Positions 1-14,614 of a DNA stretch of 64,000 bases are shown piece by piece. The notes under the pieces are model-generated. The model saw only the letters and a list, made by a program, of their open reading frames with translations. It was not told the DNA's origin and did not search any database. Positions within the stretch are counted from its first letter, which is position 1; each line of letters starts with the position of its first letter. This stretch comes from Aphrocallistes beatrix (Eukaryota > Porifera > Hexactinellida > Sceptrulophora > Aphrocallistidae), in contig OY725495.1 of the NCBI GenBank assembly GCA_963281255.1, forward strand, positions 3,596,001 through 3,660,000. The letters are read 5' to 3'. Made by a program: the position numbers and the translations under genes.

Positions 1-369
1 CCTCTTATTCAGTGATCCATCCCACTCCAGCTCTACACGCCTCATTCTAGTCTCAGTTGTCCCCATACTCAATTCAAGCTCTCTAATACGGGCGTTTAGT
101 GAAGCGATGCTTATTTCCAAAGCTTCGTAGTTTTCATTTCCTTTTAGTGCAGATATGATACTCTCTTTAGAGTTAGAAAGTTGTTCGATCTGTTCCATAA
201 CTCCATCCCCCTTGTAGCTAGACACCAGCTGATCCAGCTCTGACAGTAGAGCAGTTTCTCTCTCACTCAGCATTTGGTGAGATTTAGAGAACTTATCTCT
301 TATCTCTGTTCTCACTCTCTCCACCTGAGAGAGGAATGGTTCACTTTCTGACTCATACAAACTTGCCAT
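1..369 (-). CDS. Coiled-coil protein, N-terminal 123 residues (runs off the window); probable NHL-repeat family
   Basis: Reading from the ATG at 367-369 towards the window edge there is no stop for 123 codons. The product begins MASLYESESEPFLSQVERV and contains QMLSERETALLSELDQLV, a charged heptad-like stretch that should form a coiled coil over most of its length. I recall this head as the N-terminus of an expanded sponge family in which the coiled coil is followed by NHL beta-propeller repeats. The NHL part would lie outside the window, so that is inference. A degenerate relative lies 0.5 kb away on the other strand. I cannot say what it binds. The start is the first ATG, and the sequence upstream is AT-rich without continuing coding character. 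Confidence 0.6.
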   Translation of the reverse strand, partial: MASLYESESEPFLSQVERVRTEIRDKFSKSHQMLSERETALLSELDQLVSSYKGDGVMEQIEQLSNSKESIISALKGNENYEALEISIASLNARIRELELSMGTTETRMRRVELEWDGSLNKR

Positions 370-871
370 GAAATGAAACTAACAGAATTACAAAAAAAAG
401 AAAAAATATAAGGAGGCATTAATTTCAGAAGTTGGCCACTATACACAGTATAGTCGGTACTAAATATCCGAATAAAAAGGAGATCAGAAATACTTAAATT
501 GTATTGCACTCATGTCATGGTGATAGTGAATGCAAGGTAACTGGTTATACTAACACACTCTACTGTATGCAAGCAAGTACAGTAGAAATAGCTCATTTGT
601 ATGAAAAAAATTGTTTAAGAAAGAATTACAATTAAAGAACTGCAAAACTCAAATATTACGCAATATGCCAGCTGATATATTGGCAACCTCGGGGTCAGAA
701 AATTGACCTCCAGGGATGAAGTTTGGAAAATGGGTATGGTCCCTCGACCTAGACTAACTATAATTATCTAATTCGCCCTAGATACCACCTCGCTATAATG
801 TCGGATAGTCAGTGGATTAGGTTTCACCATTCCTGAACTGATCACAACACAGACAAACCAGAGAAAAAGAA
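370..871. other. Intergenic, no gene seen
   Basis: AT-rich spacer between the divergent coiled-coil gene and the pseudogene. It holds a short motif at about 427-455 (agaagttggccactata followed by agtatagtc) that recurs at about 7527-7555 inside an intron, which suggests an old dispersed repeat. Nothing else is recognisable. Confidence 0.4.
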
Positions 872-1350
872 ATGGTCACCAAATCCTCTAAAGAAGCAGA
901 ATTGGAATTGGACCTAGTTGAGGTGGAGATCCACCAGTGTTTCGATGAGCTGGTCATGGTTGCGAACCGACGCGTGAAACTCTCCCCGCCGAGTACAGAG
1001 AGAGGAGGAAGGAGAACGAGCAGGGAATAGGGAGCGTCAAATCGATAGAACAGCTCCTCCAGAGCAAAGTGCAGATCTAGGAAAAAATGACGGACAAGGT
1101 GCTCTATGCGGGGGAAGATCGATGAGATTGATACTCAGCTGAGAAATTGAGATGTGACTGCCCCAAATACGGAGCTGAAGTTCCAGTGCAAGAAAGGAGA
1201 AGTGGAAGATACCATCTCCCAGGTGGGGCAACTGATCCAGAAAGAGGTCTCCCCTCCCTTTTTCAGTTACTCCTCATTCACGCAGTCGCCGCGAATCTCT
1301 CTCTGCAAGGGAGGGAGTGGACCGGACAGCTTCTTAATCCTCTTGCTATA
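872..1350 (+). pseudogene. Degenerate copy of the coiled-coil/NHL family
   Basis: From the ATG at 872 the first frame gives MVTKSSKEAELELDLVEVE followed by IHQCFDELVMVANRRVKL, a typical coiled-coil head, then stops near 1028. Another frame continues the same protein (GIGSVKSIEQLLQSKVQI) and stops near 1080. The sense picks up again as EKMTDKVLY, then DEIDTQLRN, and finally TELKFQCKKGEVEDTISQVG to about 1350. At least three frame changes and several stops interrupt one recognisable protein, so this is a decayed gene. It belongs with the intact gene at 1-369 in general type, but to a different subfamily. Confidence 0.6.
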
Positions 1351-1589
1351 GGATATAGTAGCCACCTCATGTTCATAGCGCATTCTGATCGAGTTTGTGT
1401 TCTCTGAAGGAGAATACATAATGTCCCATCACAGCCTCTCAACTCTCACGATCTCGTCGTGTGTCTCACGATTTAGAACCACTATTCGTAATACTATATT
1501 CCCATAATGATCTGTCACTTGCCATCACACGATTTAGTTAAATTACAGGTGAGAGGCCTGCCGTCATAATATATCGGTTTGGCAGACAG

Positions 1590-2243
1590 CAGGGTTGGCA
1601 GGTTTTGTCCATTTGGACAAAACCTAGTGGTTTTAACCAGGTTAAAACCGTCCTGTCCAAAACCTCTTGGGTGGACAAAACTGGACAAAACCTCAAAATT
1701 TAATTCATATTCCTCATTAACGGTTTTGTCCAAGTTTTGTCCAGGTTTTGTCCAAGTTTTGTCCAGATTTTGTCCAGGTTTTGTCCAGATTTTGTCCAAG
1801 TTTTGTCCAAGTTTTGTCCAGGTTTTGTCCAAGTTTTGTCCAGATTTTGTCCAAGTTTTGTCCAGGTTTTGTCCAAGTTTTGTCCAGGTTTTGTCCAAGT
1901 TTTGTCCAGATTTTGTCCAAGTTTTGTCCAGGTTTTGTCCAGGTTTTGTCCAAGTTTTGTCCAGGTTTTGTCCAAGTTATATCCTAGTTTTGTCTAGGTT
2001 TTGTCCAAGTGTTGTTCGTGTCTTCCATGATAAATCGAATACAAAATATAGTTATGGTAATAAACAGGCGTTAGCAAGAAAATCCATTCATTGTCCTCGC
2101 TCTCTTTCCATCCTAAACTGTTTCGTACCCACTGCAATGATTTACAGTTTCTATTAGGTTTTGTCCAGTTTTGTCCGGTTAAAACCAGGTTTTGTCCACT
2201 GCCCTGTCCAAAACCTGTTTTGGACAGACAAAACCCAACCCTG
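1590..2243. mobile_element. hAT-like non-autonomous element with an internal tandem array
   Basis: The ends are inverted repeats: CAGGGTTGGCAGGTTTTGTC on the left, and the complement of a matching CAGGGTTGG(G)TTTTGTC end on the right. A CAGGG start is common in hAT elements. GTTTGGC follows the right end and also occurs just left of the element, but 5 bases away from the left end, so the target duplication is uncertain. The interior contains no transposase, only subterminal inverted copies of GGTTTTGTCC and a long 11-bp array. Confidence 0.55.
1722..2010. repeat. 11-bp tandem array, unit GTTTTGTCCAR
   Basis: About 26 head-to-tail copies of an 11-bp unit alternating between GTTTTGTCCAA and GTTTTGTCCAG. 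Eleven is not a multiple of three and the unit has no stop, so all three frames on both strands stay open and create spurious open frames. The same GTTTTGTCC word forms the element's TIRs, so the array probably grew from the element end. Confidence 0.9.
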
Positions 2244-2565
2244 GTTTGGCTACGTTTAGGCATAGCATTCTATATACTAAGGCAATGGCACTCACCAAAA
2301 AATTAGTACCATGGATTGGTTAAATACTTCAAAACCAATAATTTTGATATTGTAGATACGTATTTCAATTTTCCATCAATTTAGGCATTCACCCACCCTG
2401 ACAAACTAACTATTATTTCAGAACAATTGAAATGAGATATATTATTTGGTTTTTAATGCACATAGTCGAATTATTTAATACTTAATACATATAAAATATC
2501 AAAAGAATAGTTAATCACAATATTGAGACTTGAGGGACAGACTTGACTTAGCTTGAGGGACAGAC

Positions 2566-2765
2566 TTGACTTGACTTGACTTGACATGACTTGACTTGAC
2601 ATGACATGACATGACATGACATGACATGACATGACATGACATGACATGACATGACTTGACTTGACATGACTTGACTTGACATGACATGACATGACATGAC
2701 ATGACATGACATGACATGACATGACATGACATGACATGACATGACATGACTTGACTTGACTTGAC
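2566..2765. repeat. Pentamer tandem array (TGACA/TGACT) inside element A
   Basis: About 40 copies of a 5-bp unit, mostly TGACA with blocks of TGACT. The same pentamer, on the opposite strand, forms the array at 52421-52563 in element B, so the array moved with the element. It is open in all frames and gives meaningless open frames. Confidence 0.9.
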
Positions 2766-2981
2766 AAATAAACAAAGAATATATTAAATTAGTTCTTGAA
2801 TTTAGCCAGTTTACTATTCTCTTGTTTCAATACTAGTGCATTATATATAGGTCTTAACTTTATTAGAAGTGTATACAATGTTTTAGTTCCATAGTAGCAC
2901 ATGCCAAATGAATAATATTAGTACGGGAAGAGCCAGAATAAATGTTTTAAATTTCTGCTGAGGGTGCAGATACATCGTCGT

Positions 2982-3135
2982 CATAGGTGTAACTCCAGGG
3001 GTGGCAGGGGTAGCGTGCCACCACAGACCTAAATGTTATGTTGACTTGGGGTGACATGCCACATTAGTTTGATATATGTTTACAAATCTCGCCACCCCAG
3101 CTAACCATGAAAAAATCAAAATAGTTACGCCTATG
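2982..3135. mobile_element. hAT-like MITE inside element A, 8-bp duplication ATCGTCGT
   Basis: Ends CATAGGTGTAACT and AGTTACGCCTATG are inverted repeats, and the element is flanked on both sides by ATCGTCGT (2974-2981, 3136-3143), the 8-bp target duplication expected of hAT transposition. The same MITE at the same place in element B (51985-52138) shows it entered the ancestor of both copies. Confidence 0.8.
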
Positions 3136-3310
3136 ATCGTCGTTAAATGACTATTCTTCCCTACCCAATTCACATTGAACATCTCCTAAACATCATTAAC
3201 GAATTTCAAGAACTCAACAGTTTAGTTCTGGTCTACACTGTTCTTATCCATCATATAAGCTAACAGTCCGGCTGAAGTTGACTAATAGAAAATCTTAAGG
3301 GCCAAAATTA

Positions 3311-3367
3311 CATTTCGCCTTTCCAACCTGACAACCAGCAGGCTTGTTAGGTTGGAAAGGCGAAATG
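3311..3367. repeat. Near-perfect hairpin in element A
   Basis: CATTTCGCCTTTCCAACCTG is followed 14 bases later by its near-complement, giving arms of about 22 bp. It is conserved in element B at 51753-51809. Confidence 0.8.
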
Positions 3368-3587
3368 TCCCGATGTTAATTTGGAGCACGTTTAGTTAAA
3401 TTGCACTTGTCCGAATTTTAAAAAAGGTATTTATGCCCACGTTTTTGTAGTAACGAGGATTGCATTTACTAAATTTGGGGAAGGCAACACTTTTTCTTGG
3501 TCTTTTAAATTCAGTCAATTGTTTCTACCCAACTTGAGTATGTATATATGCATGATTCTAGAATAATGAACTACATTACTTAAGAAA

Positions 3588-3845
3588 TCACTCACCCGTG
3601 ATCTTGTTGTTCTGGTAGTATTCACACGTCTTGGAATGGCTCGATACCATTTTCACGACGAGCACCATCTTTAGGAAATTGAAAAACTTCATGAAGTGTT
3701 CTACTCCTCTGTAATTGGAAGTCGAGTCAGGCACGAGACAAGACATCTCGTCCAAATGATTTATGCAATTAGTATTGTCAAGTGAGGTATTATAAATGAG
3801 TAATAGAAATAATATGCAGCAAAACAATACATTATTGTAATCCAC
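3588..3845 (-). CDS. Short open frame in element A, secretion-signal-like start, ends at a splice donor
   Basis: An 85-codon frame inside element A begins MDYNNVLFCCILFLLLIYN, a hydrophobic stretch like a signal peptide, and runs to KTCEYYQNNKITG. Immediately after AAGATCACGG the DNA reads GTGAGT, a consensus donor, and the distal part (MVLVVKMVSSHSKTCEYYQN) together with this donor is preserved in element B at about 51451-51530. This may be a captured first exon or a relic of the element's own gene. I do not recognise the protein. The 5' part is missing from element B, where a Helitron-like segment takes its place. Confidence 0.25.
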   Translation of the reverse strand: MDYNNVLFCCILFLLLIYNTSLDNTNCINHLDEMSCLVPDSTSNYRGVEHFMKFFNFLKMVLVVKMVSSHSKTCEYYQNNKITGE

Positions 3846-4304
3846 TAGTGTTGTATGTGAAGTAAATATAAATATTGTGGTTACATAATATTTTCAAAAT
3901 GAATATTTAAACAACCATGAACTCACAATATGAGATAATTATATAGTTGATAATAACAGTTATTTAATTAGCGGTTTTAGGATTGAAGTATTTAACCAAT
4001 CCATGGTACCAATTTTTTGGTGAGTGCCATTGCCTTAGTATATAGAATGCTATGGTTTAGGCTATTATTATTATTGCATTAGCACAGGCGCCCGGAGGGT
4101 GACTCATAGCTCATGCAGACACGAAGTTTACCTGGCTATTAGCAAGGTTTTATTAATTTCGATTCTACTAGCCCATTGAAAGATGGATAAATGTTATAAA
4201 GTACGTATCATTAAATACAGATTTTGTACGGGAAAATAATATACGTAATTCTAGCAATCTAACGATTTGTTGTTGCGAATAACAAATTGAATATGGTTCC
4301 AATC

Positions 4305-5621
4305 TCAAACAATCGTCTTAAATCGCGCCTTTTCTTGCTGTGGTGTCGCTACCTGATACTTGTGTATTGGGTCCACTCTCCCTAGAATCTGGTCAATGTT
4401 CTTACTCTCTTTATTCTGCTTTCCGAGACTGAAATCAAAAGCGTCGCGACCCTTTTCTAGCTGTTCAACTGCCTTCTTAATCTTCCCTTCAGTCAAGTAA
4501 CACAACCCTAACTGTCTACAGAGGTTCGCAACCTCTCTGCTCATCTCACCGAATCGTTCAGTACAGATGTGGATAAGGCGAGTTAATATTTCGTACGTCT
4601 TCGATTGATTACCGACTTTTGACAGAACTAGAATATACTGCTCAAAGTTAGCAACAAGCCGCTCGAAATATAAATCTGATTTCTGCGCTTTTTCAATATC
4701 TACTCTCTCAGCCCATTCATCATAATACTTCACAGAATTCTCAAAGCCTTCTTTCGTCTTTGCAGCGAAATGTAGTTTCGCTAGAACCAAAGCAGAATCT
4801 GCCTTCAAATGTCCGAAACCTTCACAAAGTTCATAGCACTTGACTGCATAACCCATCGCATTATCATACATGCCGAGTTCACCTAACACCTCCACAATCT
4901 CCATCAGGACCATCACCACGTGCTGATCCTTTGCTCCGAAGATATTCGCTACCCCGTCAAGACTTTCTCTAAACGTTGCTAGTGCAAGTTTATATTTAAA
5001 CGTGGATTTCAGAACCTGCCCTTTTATGTAGTGAATGAATACTATATGCTTCGTGTCACGGAAATTCGGATTCAGTGTTTGTATTAATTTTGAGTCCGAT
5101 TTTGCTTGCTTTAAAAAATTCAAACTCTCATAAGGCTTCTGTTGGAGTAGAAGGGATTTCGCGTATAAAAGACAAGCGCGAATGTTGAGTAAAACCGCGC
5201 TAAAGTTGTCATTTGTTTCCGAAGATAATCGATGTGGGTCGATAATCTCCATAGCGGTTCGTATATGTTTTATTGCCTGAGCAGGGCTGTGTTTCAGTTC
5301 CAAGTAAGCGCATCCAATATTAAGATGGAAAGCTGCTACTTGCAACGAATCTGGTTGGTAGACAAACCGAGACAGAGCGAGGCAGCGGAGGAGAGTATCT
5401 ATACAGATCTCTGAGTTATCTGGGGTGAAAAGGGCTAAGAGATCGGGTGTTAGCTTGTTTAGGAGGGATTTGGGGGAGGATTGGAAGGAGGGGTGAGTGA
5501 AAGGAGTGAATCCAGGGCACTCGATCTCGTCAGCAGGCGATTCTGAGTTGGAAAATAAAGGCAATTCCGCGTGATTTAAAATGAAATGTATCCAAAACTC
5601 TTGCCAGAGAGCACGAGCCAT
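4305..5621 (-). CDS. TTC23: TTC23-like tetratricopeptide repeat protein
   Basis: A single uninterrupted 438-residue frame. The body is all-helical with TPR-like repeats. The segment from about residue 85 (LRCLALSRFVY ... NIGCAYLELKHSPAQAIKH) matches in order and spacing the TTC23 family layout of a conserved early helix pair followed by a ladder of TPRs, and the length is close to vertebrate TTC23 (about 450). TTC23 proteins act at the ciliary base (EvC zone) in Hedgehog signalling in vertebrates. That role is family knowledge and may not apply here. The start is the first ATG, 14 bases after an in-frame stop. The neighbour downstream is transposon A. Identification is by eye, and another TPR family remains possible. 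Confidence 0.6.
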   Translation of the reverse strand: MARALWQEFWIHFILNHAELPLFSNSESPADEIECPGFTPFTHPSFQSSPKSLLNKLTPDLLALFTPDNSEICIDTLLRCLALSRFVYQPDSLQVAAFHLNIGCAYLELKHSPAQAIKHIRTAMEIIDPHRLSSETNDNFSAVLLNIRACLLYAKSLLLQQKPYESLNFLKQAKSDSKLIQTLNPNFRDTKHIVFIHYIKGQVLKSTFKYKLALATFRESLDGVANIFGAKDQHVVMVLMEIVEVLGELGMYDNAMGYAVKCYELCEGFGHLKADSALVLAKLHFAAKTKEGFENSVKYYDEWAERVDIEKAQKSDLYFERLVANFEQYILVLSKVGNQSKTYEILTRLIHICTERFGEMSREVANLCRQLGLCYLTEGKIKKAVEQLEKGRDAFDFSLGKQNKESKNIDQILGRVDPIHKYQVATPQQEKARFKTIV

Positions 5622-5776
5622 TAACTAATGTATAAACGCATTAAATTGAATATCCTAATTATAACATTTGCTTAATGCAACAATTTTTATTTAACAATAC
5701 ATTCACTTTATTAATAGCTTGCGAATAATTTTCACATCTCCTAACCAATGCAAAGCATATAATACAGAATTAAAGT

Positions 5777-8512
5777 CTATTTTAGATCTTGACTCAATCT
5801 CTGGATGAGATCATTGGAAGCTCGGACAGCAAGTGCTACAGCAGTCAGTGTGGGATTGCAAGCAGTGGCCGTCGGAATAACTCCGCAACCTCCAACATAC
5901 AAGTTGTGAAGTCCGATAACACGTGAATAGGTGTCCACTACGCAGTCCCTAGGTGGCTCCAGCTCACTCTGACCTGGACTACCCATACGTGTTGTACCCT
6001 AAAGATAAACTAACTCCAGTCAGGGTCGCTTATTGTGAACCACTAGGGGACCAAAAATATGTTCATAATAGTACGTACTACTAATTTGTATGTTGATAAA
6101 TATAGATGTACTCAAATACAGCTCTGTTAAGTCTCTAGGAATTATTCTTATATACAAAGCTATGAAGAGACATTAAGACACTGTTAATGAGGAACTTGTT
6201 TCTGGTCCAAATAGACCTCCAGTGGGGATTCGGGGGGGCGGTATTTCATTATCATTATCTCATTATTTGATTGATGGCGTGGTGATGAGGATTAATCTTT
6301 GAAATAAGCTGCTGTATGTTGTAAAGGCATAATTAAGTATTGGTTATAGCATGCTTTATTTTAATAAATACTAAATAAGGGCTATTATTAACAAGTGCAA
6401 CCAATTTATATGTAAAATATATGAGAAAAAGGTACAATAAAAACAATAATGACATATTAAGGCGGGCGGGGAGTTGAAACAAGTTTCTTATAACAGTGGC
6501 CTTAGTTAATTGGGAATTCCGTTAATCGCTACAAATGACATAATCTGAAATGTCCTGAGCGGAATCGGCTGTATTCAATAATTAAGTTCGGATTTTGCGG
6601 AATAAAAGTGTTGCTTACCGTAATATGGACCGCTGTCCCTGGTTTCATAAACTTGGGTTCAGCCCCAGGCAAGTAGCCACCTAACGAGGTAGCAATGCGA
6701 CACATGTCCTCCATCAAGAGAACTCCCTCTTCCGAATCCTTCTCACTCAGTTCAAAATTAAAAGTTGGTTGAGGCATACCGAAAAGATCTTCACACGATT
6801 CATCGAAAGTAACAGAGTTCGTTTCTGAAGGTCTGCAACGTCCGAAACAACGGAGATCTAAGATAAGTCTGGGGTCCACATTAGGAGGAATTCTCTCATA
6901 GAAGCTAATATTAGCTTCTCGCTGTATTTGACAGTGAAATGGATGATCTTCCGTTACAGGTATCCTTATCTAAACAGAACTCCCATATGTTATGAGTTGT
7001 TATATAGAGCTCTTTTAATTGCATATCGGCGAATTATTTTTGAAATATGGAATTATTTTGCAATCAGAAATACAAGTGCTTGACAGTTGAGAAACTCAAA
7101 AGGATACAGAATACTCAAAAACTTTGAAGCATAACTTACTTGTGGAGGCGGATCATCGATTGGAATCGGTATTGGGTCGTTCGGATTCTCTTCAATAAGC
7201 TTCTGCACTAATTCATAATTGGAAACTCGTATATCTTCGACTATCTTAGAACTCAGGACAACTTGACAAAATGTCATTGCCTGCTCGCAGAGATATTTCC
7301 CTAGAGCAGGAAGCCGGATGTTAGAAGCATATAACAGCTGAGGCGTTAGTACGGCACCAGCAGCGATGACAAAAACCTTGGCTTTAATCAAGAATATTTT
7401 GCCGGTTTGAAGATCCTTAATACATGCTGATTCTATTTTGTTTGTGTTTGTCTGATCAATATTCAGCTTGAAGCAGAGGTGTTGTGACTAACATAATATA
7501 GGGAGGAGGGTATTTTAGAAGTTGGCCACTATAGTATAGTCTCATCGGTAAACTAAAAATACTGATATCATATTCTTGAAAAAGAATTTGATTACCTTGA
7601 TGCAGAATCTTGAATTTTCGTTATTCAGTAACTTGATATTGTTTTCTCCGAGCACAGTATCAACTCCTGTCCATCTCACTGAGAATTTATCTGAACTAAC
7701 TCTCTCGGCTGCAATTGGAAGTGTAGTAATACTTTGAAACTTTCCCTCTAGAGCTTTTAAGATGGCTTTCTGTCGAACTGACTCATTAAAAACATCATCG
7801 TTCTTATTCAACAATCTCTCAGCCTCTTTATAGAGATGTTCCCATTCTGGTACTCCTATCAAGCTACTAAGTTCCGGAGAGCTTCCCTTAGCATTTCCTC
7901 TCGGCACGCAACAAGTCCAATGAGTGGCCATCCCTCCCACTGCGTAGGTGGCCGCTGCATTGGGAAGGTTTAGCTGCGGATTCTGTTTAGGATTCTGTCC
8001 TTTCTGCACATAACTAAATCGATACGGCATTCATTGAGATACTTTACAAGTTTTCTTTGCTTGTATTTTGGAAATATGTGTGTTTAACTGAGAAGTTCAA
8101 GTAATGAAAGCCACAAATCACTATGGCCATTTTTCTTAAATTATAAAAATATATAGTAAAAAATGCGTATTTGCCTCTTAAATCTTGAAAATAGAATTTA
8201 CTTAAGAACGCACCCAGGATATTTCTTAATATCGAAGTGGAAAGCACTCGGGTCTAGAGTCAGCACAGCTGCACTCGATGGGACTGAGAGAAGATGTTGA
8301 TGTGCCTCTAAGATGCCTGAGAAGTTGTTGATTTCTCTTTGAAAATAAGCAGAATTTTTCAAATGTTCTCCAGGTTTTGCTGATAGTTGCGCACCGATCT
8401 CGACAATTGTCACCGAGCAATCCGTGTTTCTAAGGATATTTTGCGCAAACGTGCACCCTACTGGTCCTGAACCCACTATCAATACATCCACTTGCTCAAC
8501 GGGACCTTCCAT
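5777..8512 (-). CDS. Pyranose 2-oxidase-like GMC flavoenzyme, five exons
   Basis: Exons (minus strand) about 8512-8218, 8013-7596, 7487-7140, 6969-6619 and 5998-5777, giving about 545 residues. The end of exon 1 is ambiguous between two donors. Exon 1 has the Rossmann FAD motif DVLIVGSGPVGCTFA. Exon 2 has GGMATHWTC, where fungal pyranose 2-oxidase attaches FAD covalently through the His. Exon 3 has PIPIPIDDPPPQ, exon 4 has MPQPTFNF and LGGYLPG, and exon 5 has NLYVGGCGVIPTA and NPTLTA. All of these sit in the order of Trametes pyranose 2-oxidase. Introns 2-4 are phase 0. Where fungal enzymes have GTHRMG with the catalytic His, the spliced product reads GTTRMG, while the partner Asn of NPTLT is kept. 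It would act on sugars or glycosides with flavin chemistry, substrate unknown. No signal peptide is evident. Fungal and bacterial relatives are better known than animal ones. Confidence 0.8.
6017..6060. mobile_element. End fragment of a pogo-like MITE
   Basis: CAGTCAGGGTCGCTTATTGT and the following gggacc.aaaaat match one end of the complete MITE at 28218-28386. It lies in the last intron of the oxidase gene, and the other end is not recognisable. Confidence 0.5.
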
Positions 8513-9270
8513 TATCTATTAATATAAACTTGGTGTTATTGTGTGTGTATCAGAATTCACTGACGAAATGCTCCATTTACTGGCTCTGTTTCAATAAAAT
8601 AGTTGTTTGTTGTTACCACTCTATCTTACCTAAAAACAGAAAGAGAGAGTGGCATAAAATTCTCTCTATTCCCTCTCAATTTGATTCAAATACGTATATT
8701 ATGCTAAGTTAGGATTGCCTCTTCGACTGAATCTTAGTTAACGACTGTATAATATTGTGATAATTATTATACTGCTGAAGAGTGATATAATTATGATAGC
8801 CTACCATTATAGTATATTCGTTTTGTTCGTATTTAGCTGAATAGGCCGCTAAGTATCAATTCGCTACAGTACCATGAAATAGTATGAAAAGATTCGGAGC
8901 AGATGCATTGTGGATGTGAGAGGGTGTAGTTCACCTCCCCACGCTTCCTTCTAGCCATTATTCCTTGGAATAAATCGTCATTGATCCCATAATTTTGATA
9001 AGTTCGAACTTTTGAACAACTTAAGCTTAAACGAAGGTCGAACTTAAATTAAAAGGCTACAGTAATTTTCCTCAAGAATTCAAGGAAATTTCATATAATA
9101 TATATACGACATTAAGACAGAACCAAGAAATAGTACAAAACACCTAATAAATAAACCTAAAGTAGAGCGAGAGAATGAAAGCTAAAAGTGAAAAAGAAAC
9201 AAGAAGAAATAAGCCAGGTATTCCAAACTTGTCAATATGCATAAGTGCACCATTGCAAGTTTATTCGTCT
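8513..9270. other. Intergenic spacer, no gene seen
   Basis: AT-rich DNA between the start of the oxidase gene and the stop of GFPT (both minus strand). It should carry the oxidase promoter and GFPT 3' UTR. No repeat or RNA gene is recognised. Confidence 0.4.
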
Positions 9271-13929
<4,659 letters not shown>

Positions 13930-14614
13930 CTTGCTAACAAATTATCTAGTGAATGATTGAAAGCGAAAAGTTCAGTGACTAGAGTGAATTAGAGTTAAGA
14001 TACTTCAGAGCAATAAACATATCATACCGTCTCTCCCTGAATTAGCGCACCGGCGCTTATTTTTTCGTGCTCAAATTTAAAGCGTCGTATCGGTTGAAAA
14101 ACAGTTGCATTTGGAAGAGATAAACGATTTCCAATCTCATTACTAATCACTAAGAATATTCACAAATACAGCTAGTAATAATACATTGTTTAGTTGCCTT
14201 AAAATGTTCGCATCTAACCTAACCTTCTGGTGCTTATTCAGGGAAAGACGGTATGTATATTTTCACACCTTTTGACGATTTTTTATAATATGCTAGAGAC
14301 TAGATTTCAAAGGTTGATCTAGGTTTTTATTCGTTTTTGGTCACAATATGCTCATTAAAAATTATTTTTCAAAAGATGTTAGTACTCAGGCTAGTAAGGT
14401 GCTTGTAGACTGATAAATAGGTACATATCTACTTCGCTACCCAAAATGCTTTTTTTCAATTGACATTCGTAGTTAGTGATTAATGCCAGTAATGTAATTA
14501 TAATTATCTTAAAGATAAGTCAGAATATTCGCTAGAGAATGTAATCATTCAGATATATAATTACACTAACAAAATTACCTAATTGGTTGACATTCCATAC
14601 TACACTATTAGTAA
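13930..14614. other. Intergenic: GFPT promoter side and RPL21 3' flank
   Basis: AT-rich, with no open frame or repeat recognised. It must hold the GFPT start region and the 3' UTR of RPL21. Confidence 0.4.

Larger units (their letters stand above)
2261..4054. mobile_element. TIR element A, 1.8 kb, 7-bp target duplication GTTTAGG
   Basis: Both ends are about 72-bp inverted repeats beginning CATAGCATTCTATATACTAA. The element is flanked by a perfect 7-bp direct repeat GTTTAGG (2254-2260 and 4055-4061). A second copy, inverted, lies at 50821-52884. The interior holds a TGACA/TGACT array, a hAT-like MITE, a 57-bp hairpin and a short open frame with a splice donor. TIRs starting CA with 7-8-bp duplications occur in P and hAT superfamilies, but no transposase is seen, so the superfamily is open. 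Confidence 0.75.

Noticed and set aside
1515-2263. Overlapping long frames on both strands rich in KTWTKPGQNLD or FCPGFVQVLS
   Set aside because: They are translations of the 11-bp tandem array, which is open in every frame.
2471-2775. Frames of SCHVM/SSQVK repeats
   Set aside because: They are translations of the TGACA pentamer array in element A, and the same applies to 52436-52678.
2261-4054. Pair of long terminal repeats
   Set aside because: The ends are inverted, not direct, and there is no primer-binding site or polypurine tract, so it is a TIR element.
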